The position numbers and the translations under genes are program-made. Below, piece after piece: positions 40,764 through 49,611 of a stretch of 64,000 nt of DNA. Source of the DNA: Azospirillum brasilense (GTDB taxonomy: Bacteria; Pseudomonadota; Alphaproteobacteria; Azospirillales; Azospirillaceae). Each line of letters begins with the position of its first letter. Positions within the stretch are counted from its first letter, which is position 1. The stretch lies in contig NZ_CP032349.1 in assembly GCF_005222205.1 (NCBI RefSeq), forward strand, positions 62,001-126,000, given 5' to 3'. The notes beneath the pieces are model-generated. The model did not search any database. It worked only from the letters and a program-made list of their open reading frames with translations, and was not told the DNA's origin.

Positions 40764-41224
40764 GTGACGCGCAAGGCCCTGGGTTGGCGGCTGTCAAACA
40801 CCATGGATGTCGAGTTCTGCATCGAGGCCGTGGAGGAGGCGATGGCGCGGCACGGCCGACCGGACATCTTCAACACCGATCAGGGCAGCCAGTTCACCAG
40901 CCCACGCTTCACCGGCCTGTTGATCGCGGACGGCATCCGGGTGTCCATGGACGGCCGTGGCCGGTGGATGGACAACGTGTTTATCGAGCGGCTGTGGCGA
41001 TCGATGAAATGCGAGTGCGTCTACCTCCATGCCTTCGGGACAGGCAGCGAGGCCCGAGCCCGGATCGGCCGCTGGATCGGCCACTGCAACACCAACGGAC
41101 CGCACTCCGCGCTCCGTGGCAGAACCCCGGCGGAGGCCTACGAGGGCACACCAAACCGGATCAGATTAGCGGCATAACACGAACCTGAACCAAGCTTATC
41201 CGACTGTCCGGAAAACGGGGACCA
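40764..41224 (+). pseudogene. IS3-family transposase (orfB) C-terminal remnant with right end
   Basis: The frame TRKALGWRLSNTMDVEFCIEA, FNTDQGSQFTSPRF (second catalytic Asp), GRWMDNVFIERLWRSMKCECVYLH (catalytic Glu) and HSALRGRTPAEAYEG up to the stop at 41177 is the C-terminal half of an IS3-type integrase-like transposase. The N-terminal half, with the first catalytic Asp, and orfA are absent. TGTCCGGAAAACGGGGACCA at 41205-41224 is the probable right terminal repeat. Confidence 0.85.
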
Positions 41225-41408
41225 TCTCATCCCGCCGCGATGGATGTCGGCTCCGACGCACGGCTCTCACCGTATCCGGATCGACCGCAAGTTGCGGTTT
41301 TCGCCAATTCCGGCGCGCTTGCCCGCCATTCGGGGCGGCGGCCCCGCCGCTCGGGTATCGCCGTCGCGATGACGGCGACAGATTTCCCATTGTCGCCGTA
41401 TGCGGGTT

Positions 41409-41428
41409 CGTATATTGTAATGTATACG
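41409..41428. promoter_or_regulatory. CGTATA-N8-TATACG palindrome upstream of the amino-acid operon
   Basis: A perfect 6-bp inverted repeat with 8-bp spacer lies in an AT-rich pocket 62 bp before the ATG of the GGCT-like gene. Its size suits a dimeric GntR or Lrp regulator, both encoded in the same region. The octamer CGTATATT also occurs upstream of the lrp gene at 49.6 kb. Confidence 0.45.
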
Positions 41429-41490
41429 GAGTGCGGCGATCGGAGGATGGACCGCCCCGCCCACTCCGCACCACCCAAATTGAGGTCGAG

Positions 41491-41991
41491 ATGCACTACT
41501 TCGGATACTGCACGTGGCTGAATCCGCCGGAACTTCACCGGTACTTTCCGGAAGCCAAGGTGATCACCAAGGGCTACGTCGCAAACCACAAGCTGGAGTT
41601 CCACGCCGCCGGCACGCGCACCGACCGCGGCTGGTGCCACCTGTCCAACACGGGCCGAGCCTGGGGCAACAACGTGCTGGGCATCGTCGTCGAGCATCCC
41701 GATCATCACTTCGAAGAGGACTATGACGACTTCGAGCGCTGCTTCGTCTCGGTGCGCGGCGACGACGGCAAGGTCTACGACTGCTGGACCTACCGCCTGA
41801 TCACTCCGGGCACGGCGATGCGTCCGCCGAACTTCTACTGGGACCACATTCCCGCCGGCATGAAGCATTGGGGCTTCCCGGACGATTACGTCCACTCCGT
41901 TCTGGCGATGTATGAGCAAGCTGCCCCCTGCCCGCGCGCCGACCGTCCGAACCCGTCGGCCGTTCCCGGGCGCTCCGCCGAGACGCGGTGA
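41491..41991 (+). CDS. Gamma-glutamylcyclotransferase-fold protein
   Basis: A 166-residue protein starting MHYFGYCTWLNPPELHRYFPEAKVITKGYVANHKLEFH, the beginning of a GGCT/BtrG-like fold (YFAYGSNL...-like nucleotide-free beta barrel). The ATG is preceded by GAGGTCGAG. A longer upstream frame lacks a ribosome site. Family members split gamma-glutamyl amines or peptides to 5-oxoproline and the amino compound. It lies 132 bp before an amino-acid ABC transporter on the same strand, which fits processing of an imported gamma-glutamyl or related compound; the actual substrate is unknown. Confidence 0.7.
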   Translation: MHYFGYCTWLNPPELHRYFPEAKVITKGYVANHKLEFHAAGTRTDRGWCHLSNTGRAWGNNVLGIVVEHPDHHFEEDYDDFERCFVSVRGDDGKVYDCWTYRLITPGTAMRPPNFYWDHIPAGMKHWGFPDDYVHSVLAMYEQAAPCPRADRPNPSAVPGRSAETR

Positions 41992-42123
41992 GGTGCCGCG
42001 CCCGCTCCGCTCCTGACACCCGGGGCGGGCGCCGCCGAACCACCCTCGGGGACGGGGCCGCAACCCCGCGCCGTGTGCAGCACCTCACGTTCTCATCACT
42101 TTCGGAACCAGGAGACCTCTGCA

Positions 42124-43029
42124 ATGCGCCTTTCCTGTGAAGCCAAGCCCGCCGTTCTCGCGGCCTTGGCCGCCTGCGTGTTCTTGACGTCGCTGCACAC
42201 GGCCGCCCACGCCCAAAGCGGTGCGGCTCCCACCAACCCCCAAGCCGCCAGCCTGGTGCCGAAGCCGATCCGCGATGCCGGCACCCTGCGCGTCGGCTCC
42301 CAGCAGACCTTCCCTCCGGTGGAGTTCCGCCAGGACGGCAAGACCGAACCGGTGGGCGTTTCCGTCGATCTGCTCAACGAGATCGGCAAACGCCTGGGAC
42401 TCTCCATCACCTTCGTGCACGGCGAGTACGCGGCGCTGATCCCCGGCCTGGAGGCTGGCCGCTTCGACGTCGCGTCCGGCGGCATCAGCGACACGGAGGA
42501 GCGCGAGCAGAAGGTTGATTTCGTCAATTACATGATGTCCGGCGGCAGCATCCTGGTGCGGGCGGCGGACGCCGAGAAATACTCGACCATCGCCGATTTC
42601 TGCGGGAAGTCGGTCGCCACTCTGCTGGGCAGCCGCGTCATCATGGCCGCGGTGGAAAAAGCGTCGGAAACCTGCGTGTCCGGCGGCAAGCAGCCGATCA
42701 CCGCCAACCAGCTTCCCGCCGCCCCGGACGCCCGAATGCAGCTCGATCTCGGGCGCGTGGACGGCTATCTGGGCGACTTTCCGGCGCTGGTCTACATGAA
42801 GAGCCAGATGCCCGGCAAATACGCCATCGCCGGCGGCAACCACATCCTGACTCCCTACGTCACGTCCTGGGGCTTCCCGAAGAACTCCACGCTGAAGGAT
42901 GCGGTCCAGAAGGCGACGCAGAGCATGCTGGCCGACGGCACCTACAAGGCCATCCTCTCCAAATGGGAGATCGAGGGCGGCGCGCTGCCGGAGATCACCA
43001 TCAACCTGCCCGCCAGCAAGAGGAAGTGA
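42124..43029 (+). CDS. Polar amino-acid ABC transporter, periplasmic binding protein
   Basis: A 301-residue family 3 solute-binding protein with a Sec signal (CEAKPAVLAALAACVFLTSLHTAAHAQ). The mature part has GTLRVGSQQTFPPVEFRQDGKTEPVGVSVDLLNEIGKRLG and LEAGRFDVASGGISDTEEREQKVDFVNYM, typical of polar amino-acid or opine binding proteins. CAGGAGACCTCTGCA precedes the ATG. It is the first of three transporter genes; the permease follows after 2 bp. Confidence 0.92.
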   Translation: MRLSCEAKPAVLAALAACVFLTSLHTAAHAQSGAAPTNPQAASLVPKPIRDAGTLRVGSQQTFPPVEFRQDGKTEPVGVSVDLLNEIGKRLGLSITFVHGEYAALIPGLEAGRFDVASGGISDTEEREQKVDFVNYMMSGGSILVRAADAEKYSTIADFCGKSVATLLGSRVIMAAVEKASETCVSGGKQPITANQLPAAPDARMQLDLGRVDGYLGDFPALVYMKSQMPGKYAIAGGNHILTPYVTSWGFPKNSTLKDAVQKATQSMLADGTYKAILSKWEIEGGALPEITINLPASKRK

Positions 43030-43031
43030 CA

Positions 43032-43883
43032 GTGGCTGCGAGCTGCGCCATGGCCGAACCACGGGCTGTCCGCGTCAAGCACCGGTGGCGTTGGGGAGCC
43101 TGGCTCCTCAGCGCGATCGTTCTCCTGGCGGTGTTCATGCTGATCAGCGCGGGTGTCCGCGCGAAGATCATGAATGTGGAGGTGTTCCTCTCCTACCTGA
43201 CCAGCGAGCAGGTGCTGATCGGCGCGCGCAACGCCCTGATCCTCGGCACGCTGGCGCTGGTGGTGGCCAGCGTCATCGGTCTGGCCGTCGCCCTGATGCG
43301 GGTCAGCGGCAACCCGATCCTCGCCGCCCTGTCGGCGACCTACGTGTATTTCTTCCGCGGCACGCCGATGCTGATCCAGCTCCTGTTCTGGTTCAACGCG
43401 CTGCCGACCATGTTCCAGCGCGTTTATCTGGCGGTCCCCTTCACCGACATCGTGCTGGTGGACGCGCCGACCACGGCGGTGGTGACGCCCTTCGTGGCGG
43501 CGCTCGCCGGCCTCGCCCTCGCCGAAGGCGCCTACATGGCGGAGATCATCCGCGCCGGCATTCTGGCGGTGGACAAAGGTCAACGCGCCGCGGCCCGCGC
43601 CATCGGCATGACCGAGTATCAGGTGCTGCGCCACATCGTCATTCCGCAGGCCGGGCGCATCATCATCCCGGCGGGCGGCAACCAGTACATCATGCTGCTG
43701 AAGTCCACCTCGCTGGCTTCGGCGATCGGTTTCCTGGAACTGCTGCGCATCACCACGGACATCTATTCGTCCAACTTCATGGTGGTGGAGCTGCTGGCCG
43801 TGGCGGCCTTCTGGTATCTGGTGATGACCGCCTTCGCCACCGCCGTTCAGACCGCGCTCGAAAAGACCTTCCCCCAGCGGTAA
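43032..43883 (+). CDS. Polar amino-acid ABC transporter permease
   Basis: A 283-residue membrane permease of the HisMQ family: GARNALILGTLALVVASVIGLAVALMRVS, YFFRGTPMLIQLLFWF and the EAA loop EIIRAGILAVDKGQRAAARAIGMTEYQVLRHIVIPQA. A GTG start at 43032 is chosen because AGAGGAAG lies at the right distance; an ATG at 43050 has no ribosome site. Only one permease gene is present, so it probably works as a homodimer. Confidence 0.92.
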   Translation: MAASCAMAEPRAVRVKHRWRWGAWLLSAIVLLAVFMLISAGVRAKIMNVEVFLSYLTSEQVLIGARNALILGTLALVVASVIGLAVALMRVSGNPILAALSATYVYFFRGTPMLIQLLFWFNALPTMFQRVYLAVPFTDIVLVDAPTTAVVTPFVAALAGLALAEGAYMAEIIRAGILAVDKGQRAAARAIGMTEYQVLRHIVIPQAGRIIIPAGGNQYIMLLKSTSLASAIGFLELLRITTDIYSSNFMVVELLAVAAFWYLVMTAFATAVQTALEKTFPQR

Positions 43884-43900
43884 GCCCCCCAGAGGTCCCT

Positions 43901-44680
43901 ATGGACACACCCGTCAAGGCCGCGGCCGTGGTTCTCGAGTCCGTTTCGAAATCCTACGGTTCGGTCGAGATCCTGAAGAACGTTTCGGTTTCCATCGCGC
44001 AGGGAGAGGTGGTCACCCTTCTCGGCCCGTCCGGAGCCGGCAAATCCACCCTGCTGCGCTGCATCAACCATCTGGAGACGATCAGCGCGGGCCGCATCTA
44101 CGTGCACGGCCAGCTCATCGGCTACCGCGAGGTCGGCGACACCCTGCACGAGATGTCCGACAAGGAGATCAGCGCCCAGCGCCGCTCCATCGGCATGGTG
44201 TTCCAGAGCTTCAACCTGTTCCGCCACATGACCGTGCTCGACAACGTGATGAGCGGCCCGGTCCATGTGCTGCGCATGCCAAAACCCCAGGCCGAGGCGC
44301 TGGCGCGCGAGCTTCTGGCGAAGGTCGGCCTGCCCGACAAGGCGAACCGCTATCCGTCCGAACTGTCGGGCGGGCAGCAGCAACGCGTCGCCATCGCCCG
44401 CGCCCTGGCCCTGTCGCCCAGCGTCATGCTGCTGGACGAGCCGACCAGCGCACTCGACCCGGAATTGTCGCAGGAGGTGATCCTGACCATCCGGAATCTG
44501 GCGGAGCAGGGCTACACCATGCTGATCGCGACGCACGAAATGGCCATCGCCAGGGAATTCGCCGACCGCGTCATCTTCATGGTGCAGGGGGAGGTGGTGG
44601 AGGACGTGCCCGCCCGCAGCTTCTTCAGCGCCCCCCGGCACGAGCGCAGCCGGCAGTTCGTCGCCCGCCACGCGGGCTGA
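43901..44680 (+). CDS. Polar amino-acid ABC transporter ATP-binding protein
   Basis: A 259-residue ATPase with Walker A GPSGAGKST, Q-loop FQSFNLF, signature LSGGQQQRVAIARAL, Walker B VMLLDEPTSALDPE and H-loop ATHEM, closest in type to GlnQ/HisP proteins. AGAGGTCCCT precedes the ATG. It completes the three-gene importer and is followed 14 bp later by a GntR regulator. Confidence 0.94.
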   Translation: MDTPVKAAAVVLESVSKSYGSVEILKNVSVSIAQGEVVTLLGPSGAGKSTLLRCINHLETISAGRIYVHGQLIGYREVGDTLHEMSDKEISAQRRSIGMVFQSFNLFRHMTVLDNVMSGPVHVLRMPKPQAEALARELLAKVGLPDKANRYPSELSGGQQQRVAIARALALSPSVMLLDEPTSALDPELSQEVILTIRNLAEQGYTMLIATHEMAIAREFADRVIFMVQGEVVEDVPARSFFSAPRHERSRQFVARHAG

Positions 44681-44694
44681 AGGGAGGAACGACC

Positions 44695-45375
44695 ATGCCC
44701 GACGGCATCGAACGCCTGCCCAACGACCGTCCCCGCAAACGGGTCGGCAGCGACCTGCTGGCGGCCAACGTGCATGGTTGGCTGCGGTCGAAGATCCTGA
44801 CCTTCGAGATCAAGCCCGGCACCCGTCTGGTGGAGGACGAGATTTCGGCCTCCATGAACGTCGGCCGCACCCCGGTGCGCGAGGCCCTGCTGCGCCTTCA
44901 GGGCGAGGGGCTGGTCAGCCGCGAGAAGGGCTGGGTGGTGGAAAGCACCGACGCGGCATCCATCGACCATGTCTTCGCAAGCCGCGTCGCCATCGAGGGC
45001 TACGCGACCCACGTCGCCGCGCTGCGCGCCACCCCTGCGGACATCCGGGACCTGCGGGCGCTGGCCGGGGAGATGGACGGGTTCGAGGCGATGGGCCGCG
45101 CCCAGCTCAACCTGCTCAACCGGCGGTTCCACGAGCGGATCGTCGGGCTGTCCGGCAACCCCTTCTTCGTGGAGATGCACGAGCGCACGCAGTTCCATTA
45201 CTGGAACATGCGCCTGCCCGTCCTTTTCACCCGCGAACAGGCGGTTGTGGCGAACGAGCAGCACAAGCGGATCATCGACGCGCTGGAGGCCCGCGACCCG
45301 GACGCCGCGGAACGGCACGCGCGCGAGCATGTCGAGACGACCCACCGGATCGTCCGGGACGCGCTGGACGGATGA
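44695..45375 (+). CDS. GntR/FCD-family regulator, paralogue A
   Basis: A 226-residue GntR regulator: N-terminal winged helix (LRSKILTFEIKPGTRLVEDE, VGRTPVREALLRLQGEGLV) and an all-helical FCD effector domain with likely metal ligands in RRFHERI and HARE..ETTHR. The DNA-binding part is almost identical, also at the DNA level, to that of the second GntR gene at 47.2-47.9 kb, whereas the effector domains differ. It is in the transporter operon and probably senses the imported compound. Its stop overlaps the next ATG. Confidence 0.92.
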   Translation: MPDGIERLPNDRPRKRVGSDLLAANVHGWLRSKILTFEIKPGTRLVEDEISASMNVGRTPVREALLRLQGEGLVSREKGWVVESTDAASIDHVFASRVAIEGYATHVAALRATPADIRDLRALAGEMDGFEAMGRAQLNLLNRRFHERIVGLSGNPFFVEMHERTQFHYWNMRLPVLFTREQAVVANEQHKRIIDALEARDPDAAERHAREHVETTHRIVRDALDG

Positions 45376-45668
45376 CCATCACCCTGGAAGCGGGCGGCAC
45401 CCACCTCTATGTCGGGGCGCGCGGCACGGTCCGCGACGGGCGGCTGTCGGCGGCCCCGTCGGTCAAGCCGCCTCCCTGCATGGTGGTGTTCAGCGACGGC
45501 GTCTTCACCGCCGGCACCCTGACGCCCCGCGGCGGCACGGAGTGGCAACTCGCCGTCGACGGCTACACCACCGCCCGCGGCACCGCCATCCCGGCGAAGC
45601 GCTGGCTGGTGGAGATGACCTGCATCGGCGGGACGCTCTCCTTCCAGGCGAAGGCGAAGCTGACCTAG
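45372..45668 (+). CDS. Small hypothetical protein coupled to GntR
   Basis: A 98-residue protein, MTITLEAGGTHLYVGARGTVRDGRLSAAPSVKPPP..., predicted mostly beta and without signal or membrane segment. The ATG overlaps the GntR stop (ATGA), so it is translationally coupled. A GC-rich hairpin follows. No family is recognised. Confidence 0.65.
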   Translation: MTITLEAGGTHLYVGARGTVRDGRLSAAPSVKPPPCMVVFSDGVFTAGTLTPRGGTEWQLAVDGYTTARGTAIPAKRWLVEMTCIGGTLSFQAKAKLT

Positions 45669-45677
45669 GCGCCGACG

Positions 45678-45729
45678 AGCCCCCACCCCGGCCTCCCCCG
45701 CTTCGCAGGGGAGGGCCGGGGTGGGGGCT
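45678..45729. terminator. GC-rich hairpin after the transporter operon
   Basis: A 21/22-nt inverted repeat (left arm 45678-45698, right arm 45708-45729, one bulged base) around a CGCTTCGCA loop. It follows the stop of the small hypothetical gene by 9 bp and probably ends the transporter transcript. No T-run is present, and the arms resemble the dispersed GC-rich palindrome at 15.1 kb. Confidence 0.6.
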
Positions 45730-45770
45730 AGGTCAATGCCCTTCAAATCACCGCAACCGAGTGCCGGAAC

Positions 45771-46682
45771 GTGCACCAGAAACATCCTCCGCCCCTTGCC
45801 CGGGGCATCGCGCTGATCGTCGTTTCGATGCTGCTGTTCACGTTGTCCGACGTCTTCGCGAAGCAGCTTGCGCAGTCGGTGCACCCCGTCGAGATCGCGT
45901 GGCTGCGCTGTCTGGGCGCCGTGCTGCTGCTGGCGCCGGTGGTGGCTGCGCGACCCGCCGTGCTGCGCAGCGCCAAGCCCCGCCTTCAGATTCTGCGCGG
46001 GCTCTGCCTGCTGGTCTCGACGACGCTGCTGATCGCCGCGTTCCGCACCCTCGGGCTGGCCGAGGCGACGATGCTGGTCTTCATGTCGCCCTTCTTCCTG
46101 ACCGCGCTGTCCGCGCTGGTCTTCGGCGACCGGGTGTCGCGCGCCCATTGGGCGGCGGTGGCCATCGGGCTGGCCGGGGTGGCGGTGGTGGTGCGGCCCG
46201 GCTTCGGCACGCTGTCTCCCGCGGTGGCTCTGCCCATCCTGTCCTCCCTGGGCTGGGCGGCGGGCATGATCTGCACGCGGCGGATCGGCGGCGCGGACTC
46301 CTCCGTGACGACGCTGGTCTGGTCGGTCGGCGTGGGCTTCGCCGCGGCGAGCTTGGCGGTGCCCTTCGTCTTCTCACCCCTGGACGGCGCGCAGATGATC
46401 GTTGCCGCCGGCATGGCGGCGGCCTGGACCGGTGCGCATTTCCTGATCGTGCTCGCCTACCGCAGCTTTCCGGCGTGGCAGTTGGCGCCCTTCTCCTACT
46501 CGCAGGTGGTCTGGTCGGTGATCCTCGGCTACGCGGCCTTCGCCGAACTGCCGGACGCGATGGCCTTCGCCGGCTCCGCGCTGATCCTGTCGGGCGGTCT
46601 GCTGGCCGCCGGTCTCCCGGACACTCGCACACGCATCCCCACCCGTTTCCGCACACAAACGAGGAGCCAAGACGCCCCATGA
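45771..46682 (+). CDS. EamA/DMT-family transporter
   Basis: A 303-residue protein with about ten hydrophobic segments and two EamA repeats (GIALIVVSMLLFTLSDVFAKQLAQ ... LPILSSLGWAAGMICTRRIGG), as in drug/metabolite exporters. The GTG at 45771 is the only reasonable start in frame. Such proteins commonly export amino acids or related metabolites. It overlaps the VOC gene by 4 bp (ATGA). Confidence 0.88.
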   Translation: MHQKHPPPLARGIALIVVSMLLFTLSDVFAKQLAQSVHPVEIAWLRCLGAVLLLAPVVAARPAVLRSAKPRLQILRGLCLLVSTTLLIAAFRTLGLAEATMLVFMSPFFLTALSALVFGDRVSRAHWAAVAIGLAGVAVVVRPGFGTLSPAVALPILSSLGWAAGMICTRRIGGADSSVTTLVWSVGVGFAAASLAVPFVFSPLDGAQMIVAAGMAAAWTGAHFLIVLAYRSFPAWQLAPFSYSQVVWSVILGYAAFAELPDAMAFAGSALILSGGLLAAGLPDTRTRIPTRFRTQTRSQDAP

Positions 46683-47122
46683 CGACCATCTTCGACACGC
46701 TGCACCATGTCTGCATCGTCGTGCACGATCTGGACAGGGCCGTGGCCTACTATGAAGCGCTCGGCGTCGGTCCCTGGTACGACTACCCCAAGAGCGGCCC
46801 CTACGTGGAGTTCGAAGTCCCCAACGAGGCCGCGTCAAAGGCCATGCGCTACAAGTGCGCCGACCTCGCCAACGTGCAGATCCAGCTGTGCGATCCGGGC
46901 GAACTGGATTCCCCGCAGCGCCGCTTCCTCGACACGCGGGGCGAGGGCGTCTATCACCTGGGCTTCGAAGTGCCGGACCGCGACGCCGCGGAGGCGGAGG
47001 GCCGCCGTCTGGGGATGGGAGTGATCGCCCGCGGGCGCCGCGCCGACGGGTCGGGCTTCTGCTATTTCGACACGCGGGCGGAGGCCGGCATCGTGCTGGA
47101 AATCCGCAAGACGGCGCCCTGA
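46679..47122 (+). CDS. VOC-family (glyoxalase-fold) protein
   Basis: A 147-residue single VOC-type protein: LHHVCIVVHDLDRAVAYYEALGVGPWYDYP, GVYHLGFEVPDRDAAEAEGRRLG, FCYFDTRAEAGIVLEIRK. His and Glu residues at the usual metal positions are present. It resembles small lyase/epimerase-like VOC proteins (Glyoxalase_4). It is coupled to the DMT gene and followed 12 bp later by a copy of the 110-bp element. Confidence 0.88.
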   Translation: MTTIFDTLHHVCIVVHDLDRAVAYYEALGVGPWYDYPKSGPYVEFEVPNEAASKAMRYKCADLANVQIQLCDPGELDSPQRRFLDTRGEGVYHLGFEVPDRDAAEAEGRRLGMGVIARGRRADGSGFCYFDTRAEAGIVLEIRKTAP

Positions 47123-47134
47123 TAGGGCCGGTTA

Positions 47135-47244
47135 AAGCGGATTGCAATCCGCTTTGGACCGCGACGGCGGCCCCGGCCGCACATGCGGCCGAAGCCCGCC
47201 GGCAAGTGAGGCGATGTGAGTCTAAAGCGAACGGAAGTTCGCTT
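47135..47244 (-). mobile_element. 110-bp MITE-like element, copy 3
   Basis: Reverse orientation relative to copy 1, flanked by TA at 47133-47134 and 47245-47246. It lies between the VOC gene and the convergent GntR gene. The GntR stop codon TAA is formed by the flanking TA plus the first A of the element. Confidence 0.9.
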
Positions 47245-47891
47245 TAGAAGCCTTCCAGGGCGTCCTTGACGATCCGGTGGGTGGTCCGGACATGCTCCCG
47301 CGCGGCCTCCTCGGCGGCGTCCGCGCGGTGGTCCGCCAGCGCGCTCAGGATCACCGTATGCTGGTCGTTCGCTTCCTGGGTCTGGTCCTTCGTGAAGATG
47401 ACGGGAAGCCGCATGTTCCAATAATAGAACAGCGTCTTCTCGTGCATCTCCAGGAAGAAGGGATTGCCCGCCATCTCGATGATGCGCCGGTGGAAGGTTC
47501 GGTTGAGCTGGTTCAACTGGGCGCGGTTCATCTGCTCGAACTGGGCCATCTGGTCCACCAAGGCGGCCAGTTCGGTGATGTCGGCGTCGGTCACGCGCGC
47601 GGCGGCGAGCCGCGTCGCGTAGCCCTCGATGGCGATGCGGCTTTCGAAGATGGCGTCCATGTTGGACGGGTCGGTGCTTTCCACCACCCAGCCCTTCTCG
47701 CGGCTGACCAGCCCTTCACCCTGAAGGCGCAGCAGGGCCTCGCGCACCGGGGTGCGGCCGACGTTCATGGAGGCGGAGATCTCGTCCTCCACCAGACGGG
47801 TGCCGGGCTTGATCTCGAAGGTCAGGATCTTCGCCCGGAGCCGGGCGTGCACGTCGGCGGCCAGGAAGTCCGTGCCGTTCCGCTTGCTCAT
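47244..47891 (-). CDS. GntR/FCD-family regulator, paralogue B
   Basis: A 215-residue GntR regulator starting MSKRNGTDFLAADVHARL after GGGGAAC. The winged-helix half (LTFEIKPGTRLVEDEISAS ... REKGWVVESTD) is almost identical to paralogue A, while the FCD half is clearly divergent (PSNMDAIFESRIAIEGYATRLAA...). The TAA stop is supplied by the adjoining 110-bp element, so the very C-terminus may have been changed by that insertion; paralogue A ends one residue earlier at the same point, so little is lost. It is divergent from the glutamate-type dehydrogenase gene and probably controls it, perhaps with paralogue A sharing operators. Confidence 0.92.
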   Translation of the reverse strand: MSKRNGTDFLAADVHARLRAKILTFEIKPGTRLVEDEISASMNVGRTPVREALLRLQGEGLVSREKGWVVESTDPSNMDAIFESRIAIEGYATRLAAARVTDADITELAALVDQMAQFEQMNRAQLNQLNRTFHRRIIEMAGNPFFLEMHEKTLFYYWNMRLPVIFTKDQTQEANDQHTVILSALADHRADAAEEAAREHVRTTHRIVKDALEGF

Positions 47892-48257
47892 GAGTTCCGT
47901 TCCCCTGTGATCCCGCAGCTGTGGCACCGCGCAGCGCCGGCCAGGACGCGCGGCGTTGCCCATCCTTGAAGCATAAAGACCACGGGTTTGGCAAACGCTC
48001 CAGCGGCGGCATCCGCCTGGTCAAAAGGCCGCGCCGACACGGCGGCCTCCACCGCTCGAGCATATGCACCGGTCCATTCTCCGCATCGCCTTCCTTTCAT
48101 CGGCGATTCTCCGATAACGCCGTGCTTAATCGGGAAAGGTTCCGAAAACGCTTGTGGAACCGCGGCCAACCTCCCCGTAGTCTGGAAACGCCGAAAGCGC
48201 CAAGGAAGAACAAAGAAATCGCCCGCAACGGCGCAATACAGATCGAGGAAAACAAGC

Positions 48258-49517
48258 GTGACCATCTACACCGGACCTGTCTTCGACATGTGCCGTCAGC
48301 AGTTCACGGCCATTGCGGACCATCTTGACCTGCCGGAGGACGAGCGCGACCGGCTGCTCTACCCGAAGCGGGCGATTACCGTCTCCTGCCCGATCCACCG
48401 CGACGACGGCTCGGTGGCGGTCTTCCAGGGCTACCGGGTGCAGCACCACCTGTCGCTGGGGCCGACCAAGGGCGGCACCCGCTTCTCCACCAGCGTGGAC
48501 ATCGGCGAGGTCGCGGCGCTGGCCGTGTGGATGAGCTGGAAATGCGCGCTGGCCGGGCTGCCCTACGGCGGCGCCAAGGGCGGCATCACGGTCGATCCCT
48601 CCTCGCTGTCGCGGCGGGAGCTTGAGGCGCTGTCCCGCCGCTACATGCAGGAGATGATCCCCTTCGTCGGCTCCCACACCGACGTGATGGCGCCCGACAT
48701 GGGCACGAACGAGCAGGTCATGGCCTGGTTCATGGACACCTATTCCATGCACCAGGGCCGCACGGTGACCGAGATCGTCACCGGCAAGCCGGTCGCCACC
48801 GGCGGCACCGAGGGGCGGCGCGAGGCCACCGGCCTGGGAGTCGTGCATCTGGTCGGCAGCGCCATGGAGCGGCTGGGCATCCGGGCGGCCCAGGCGACGG
48901 CCATCGTGCAGGGCTTCGGCAACGTCGGCGGCGTCGCGGCGGAGGAGCTTCACGCCCGTGGGGTCCGCGTCCTCGGCGTCAGCGACCACACCACCGCCTA
49001 TTTCGACCCGCGGGGGCTCGACGTTCCGGATCTGCTGCGCCACGTCGCCACCCGCGGCGTGCTCGCCGGCTACTCCACCGAACTGGCCATCGACCCGGAG
49101 GAGCTGCTGCTCCAGCCCTGCGACGTGCTGGTGCCGGCGGCCATGGAGCGCGTCATCACCGAGAAGAACGCCGCCCGCCTGCGCTGCCGCATTCTGGCCG
49201 AAGGCGCCAACGGCCCGACCACCCCGGAAGCCGACCGCATCCTGGCCGAGCGCGGCGACGACCTGTTCGTCATCCCCGACATCCTGTGCAACTCGGGCGG
49301 CGTGATCGTCAGCTATTTCGAATGGGTGCAGGACCTCCAGCAGTTCTTCTGGGGCCGGGACGAGGTGATCGGGCGGCTGTACGGCCATCTCGACCGCGTG
49401 TTCCACCAAGTCACCGGCCGCGCTGCCCGCGAGCGCGTGTCCACCCGCGTCGCCGCCATGGCCATCGGCGTGTCCAAGGTCCGCGACGCCAAGAAGACCC
49501 GCGGCCTGTTCCCCTGA
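48258..49517 (+). CDS. Glu/Leu/Phe/Val-type amino-acid dehydrogenase
   Basis: A 419-residue GDH-superfamily enzyme: YRVQHHLSLGPTKGGTRFS, the substrate-lysine motif LPYGGAKGGI, APDMGTNEQVMAW, the Rossmann GFGNVGGVAAEEL and EGANGPTTPEAD. It oxidatively deaminates glutamate or a branched/aromatic amino acid, or runs in reverse. The GTG start after GAGGAAAAC is supported by ribosome site and family alignment; longer upstream frames are not. A rho-independent terminator follows. Neighbouring importer, Lrp and GntR genes agree with amino-acid catabolism. Confidence 0.93.
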   Translation: MTIYTGPVFDMCRQQFTAIADHLDLPEDERDRLLYPKRAITVSCPIHRDDGSVAVFQGYRVQHHLSLGPTKGGTRFSTSVDIGEVAALAVWMSWKCALAGLPYGGAKGGITVDPSSLSRRELEALSRRYMQEMIPFVGSHTDVMAPDMGTNEQVMAWFMDTYSMHQGRTVTEIVTGKPVATGGTEGRREATGLGVVHLVGSAMERLGIRAAQATAIVQGFGNVGGVAAEELHARGVRVLGVSDHTTAYFDPRGLDVPDLLRHVATRGVLAGYSTELAIDPEELLLQPCDVLVPAAMERVITEKNAARLRCRILAEGANGPTTPEADRILAERGDDLFVIPDILCNSGGVIVSYFEWVQDLQQFFWGRDEVIGRLYGHLDRVFHQVTGRAARERVSTRVAAMAIGVSKVRDAKKTRGLFP

Positions 49518-49540
49518 GCCACGCCTGAATCAAAATGTCC

Positions 49541-49579
49541 GGGAGGGAGCGGCGCCCGCCGCATCCCTCCCAGACTTTT
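49541..49579 (+). terminator. Rho-independent terminator of the dehydrogenase gene
   Basis: Stem GGGAGGGA-GCGGC pairing with GCCGC-(A bulge)-TCCCTCCC (49541-49571), followed by AGACTTTT. It lies 23 bp after the dehydrogenase stop. Confidence 0.75.
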
Positions 49580-49611
49580 GCCGCGACCGCCGCAGATTGC
49601 CCTTCACCCCG

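Noticed and set aside
47988..48257. An N-terminal extension of the amino-acid dehydrogenase
   Set aside because: The extra 90 residues do not match the family; a GTG with good ribosome site at 48258 gives the normal N-terminus.
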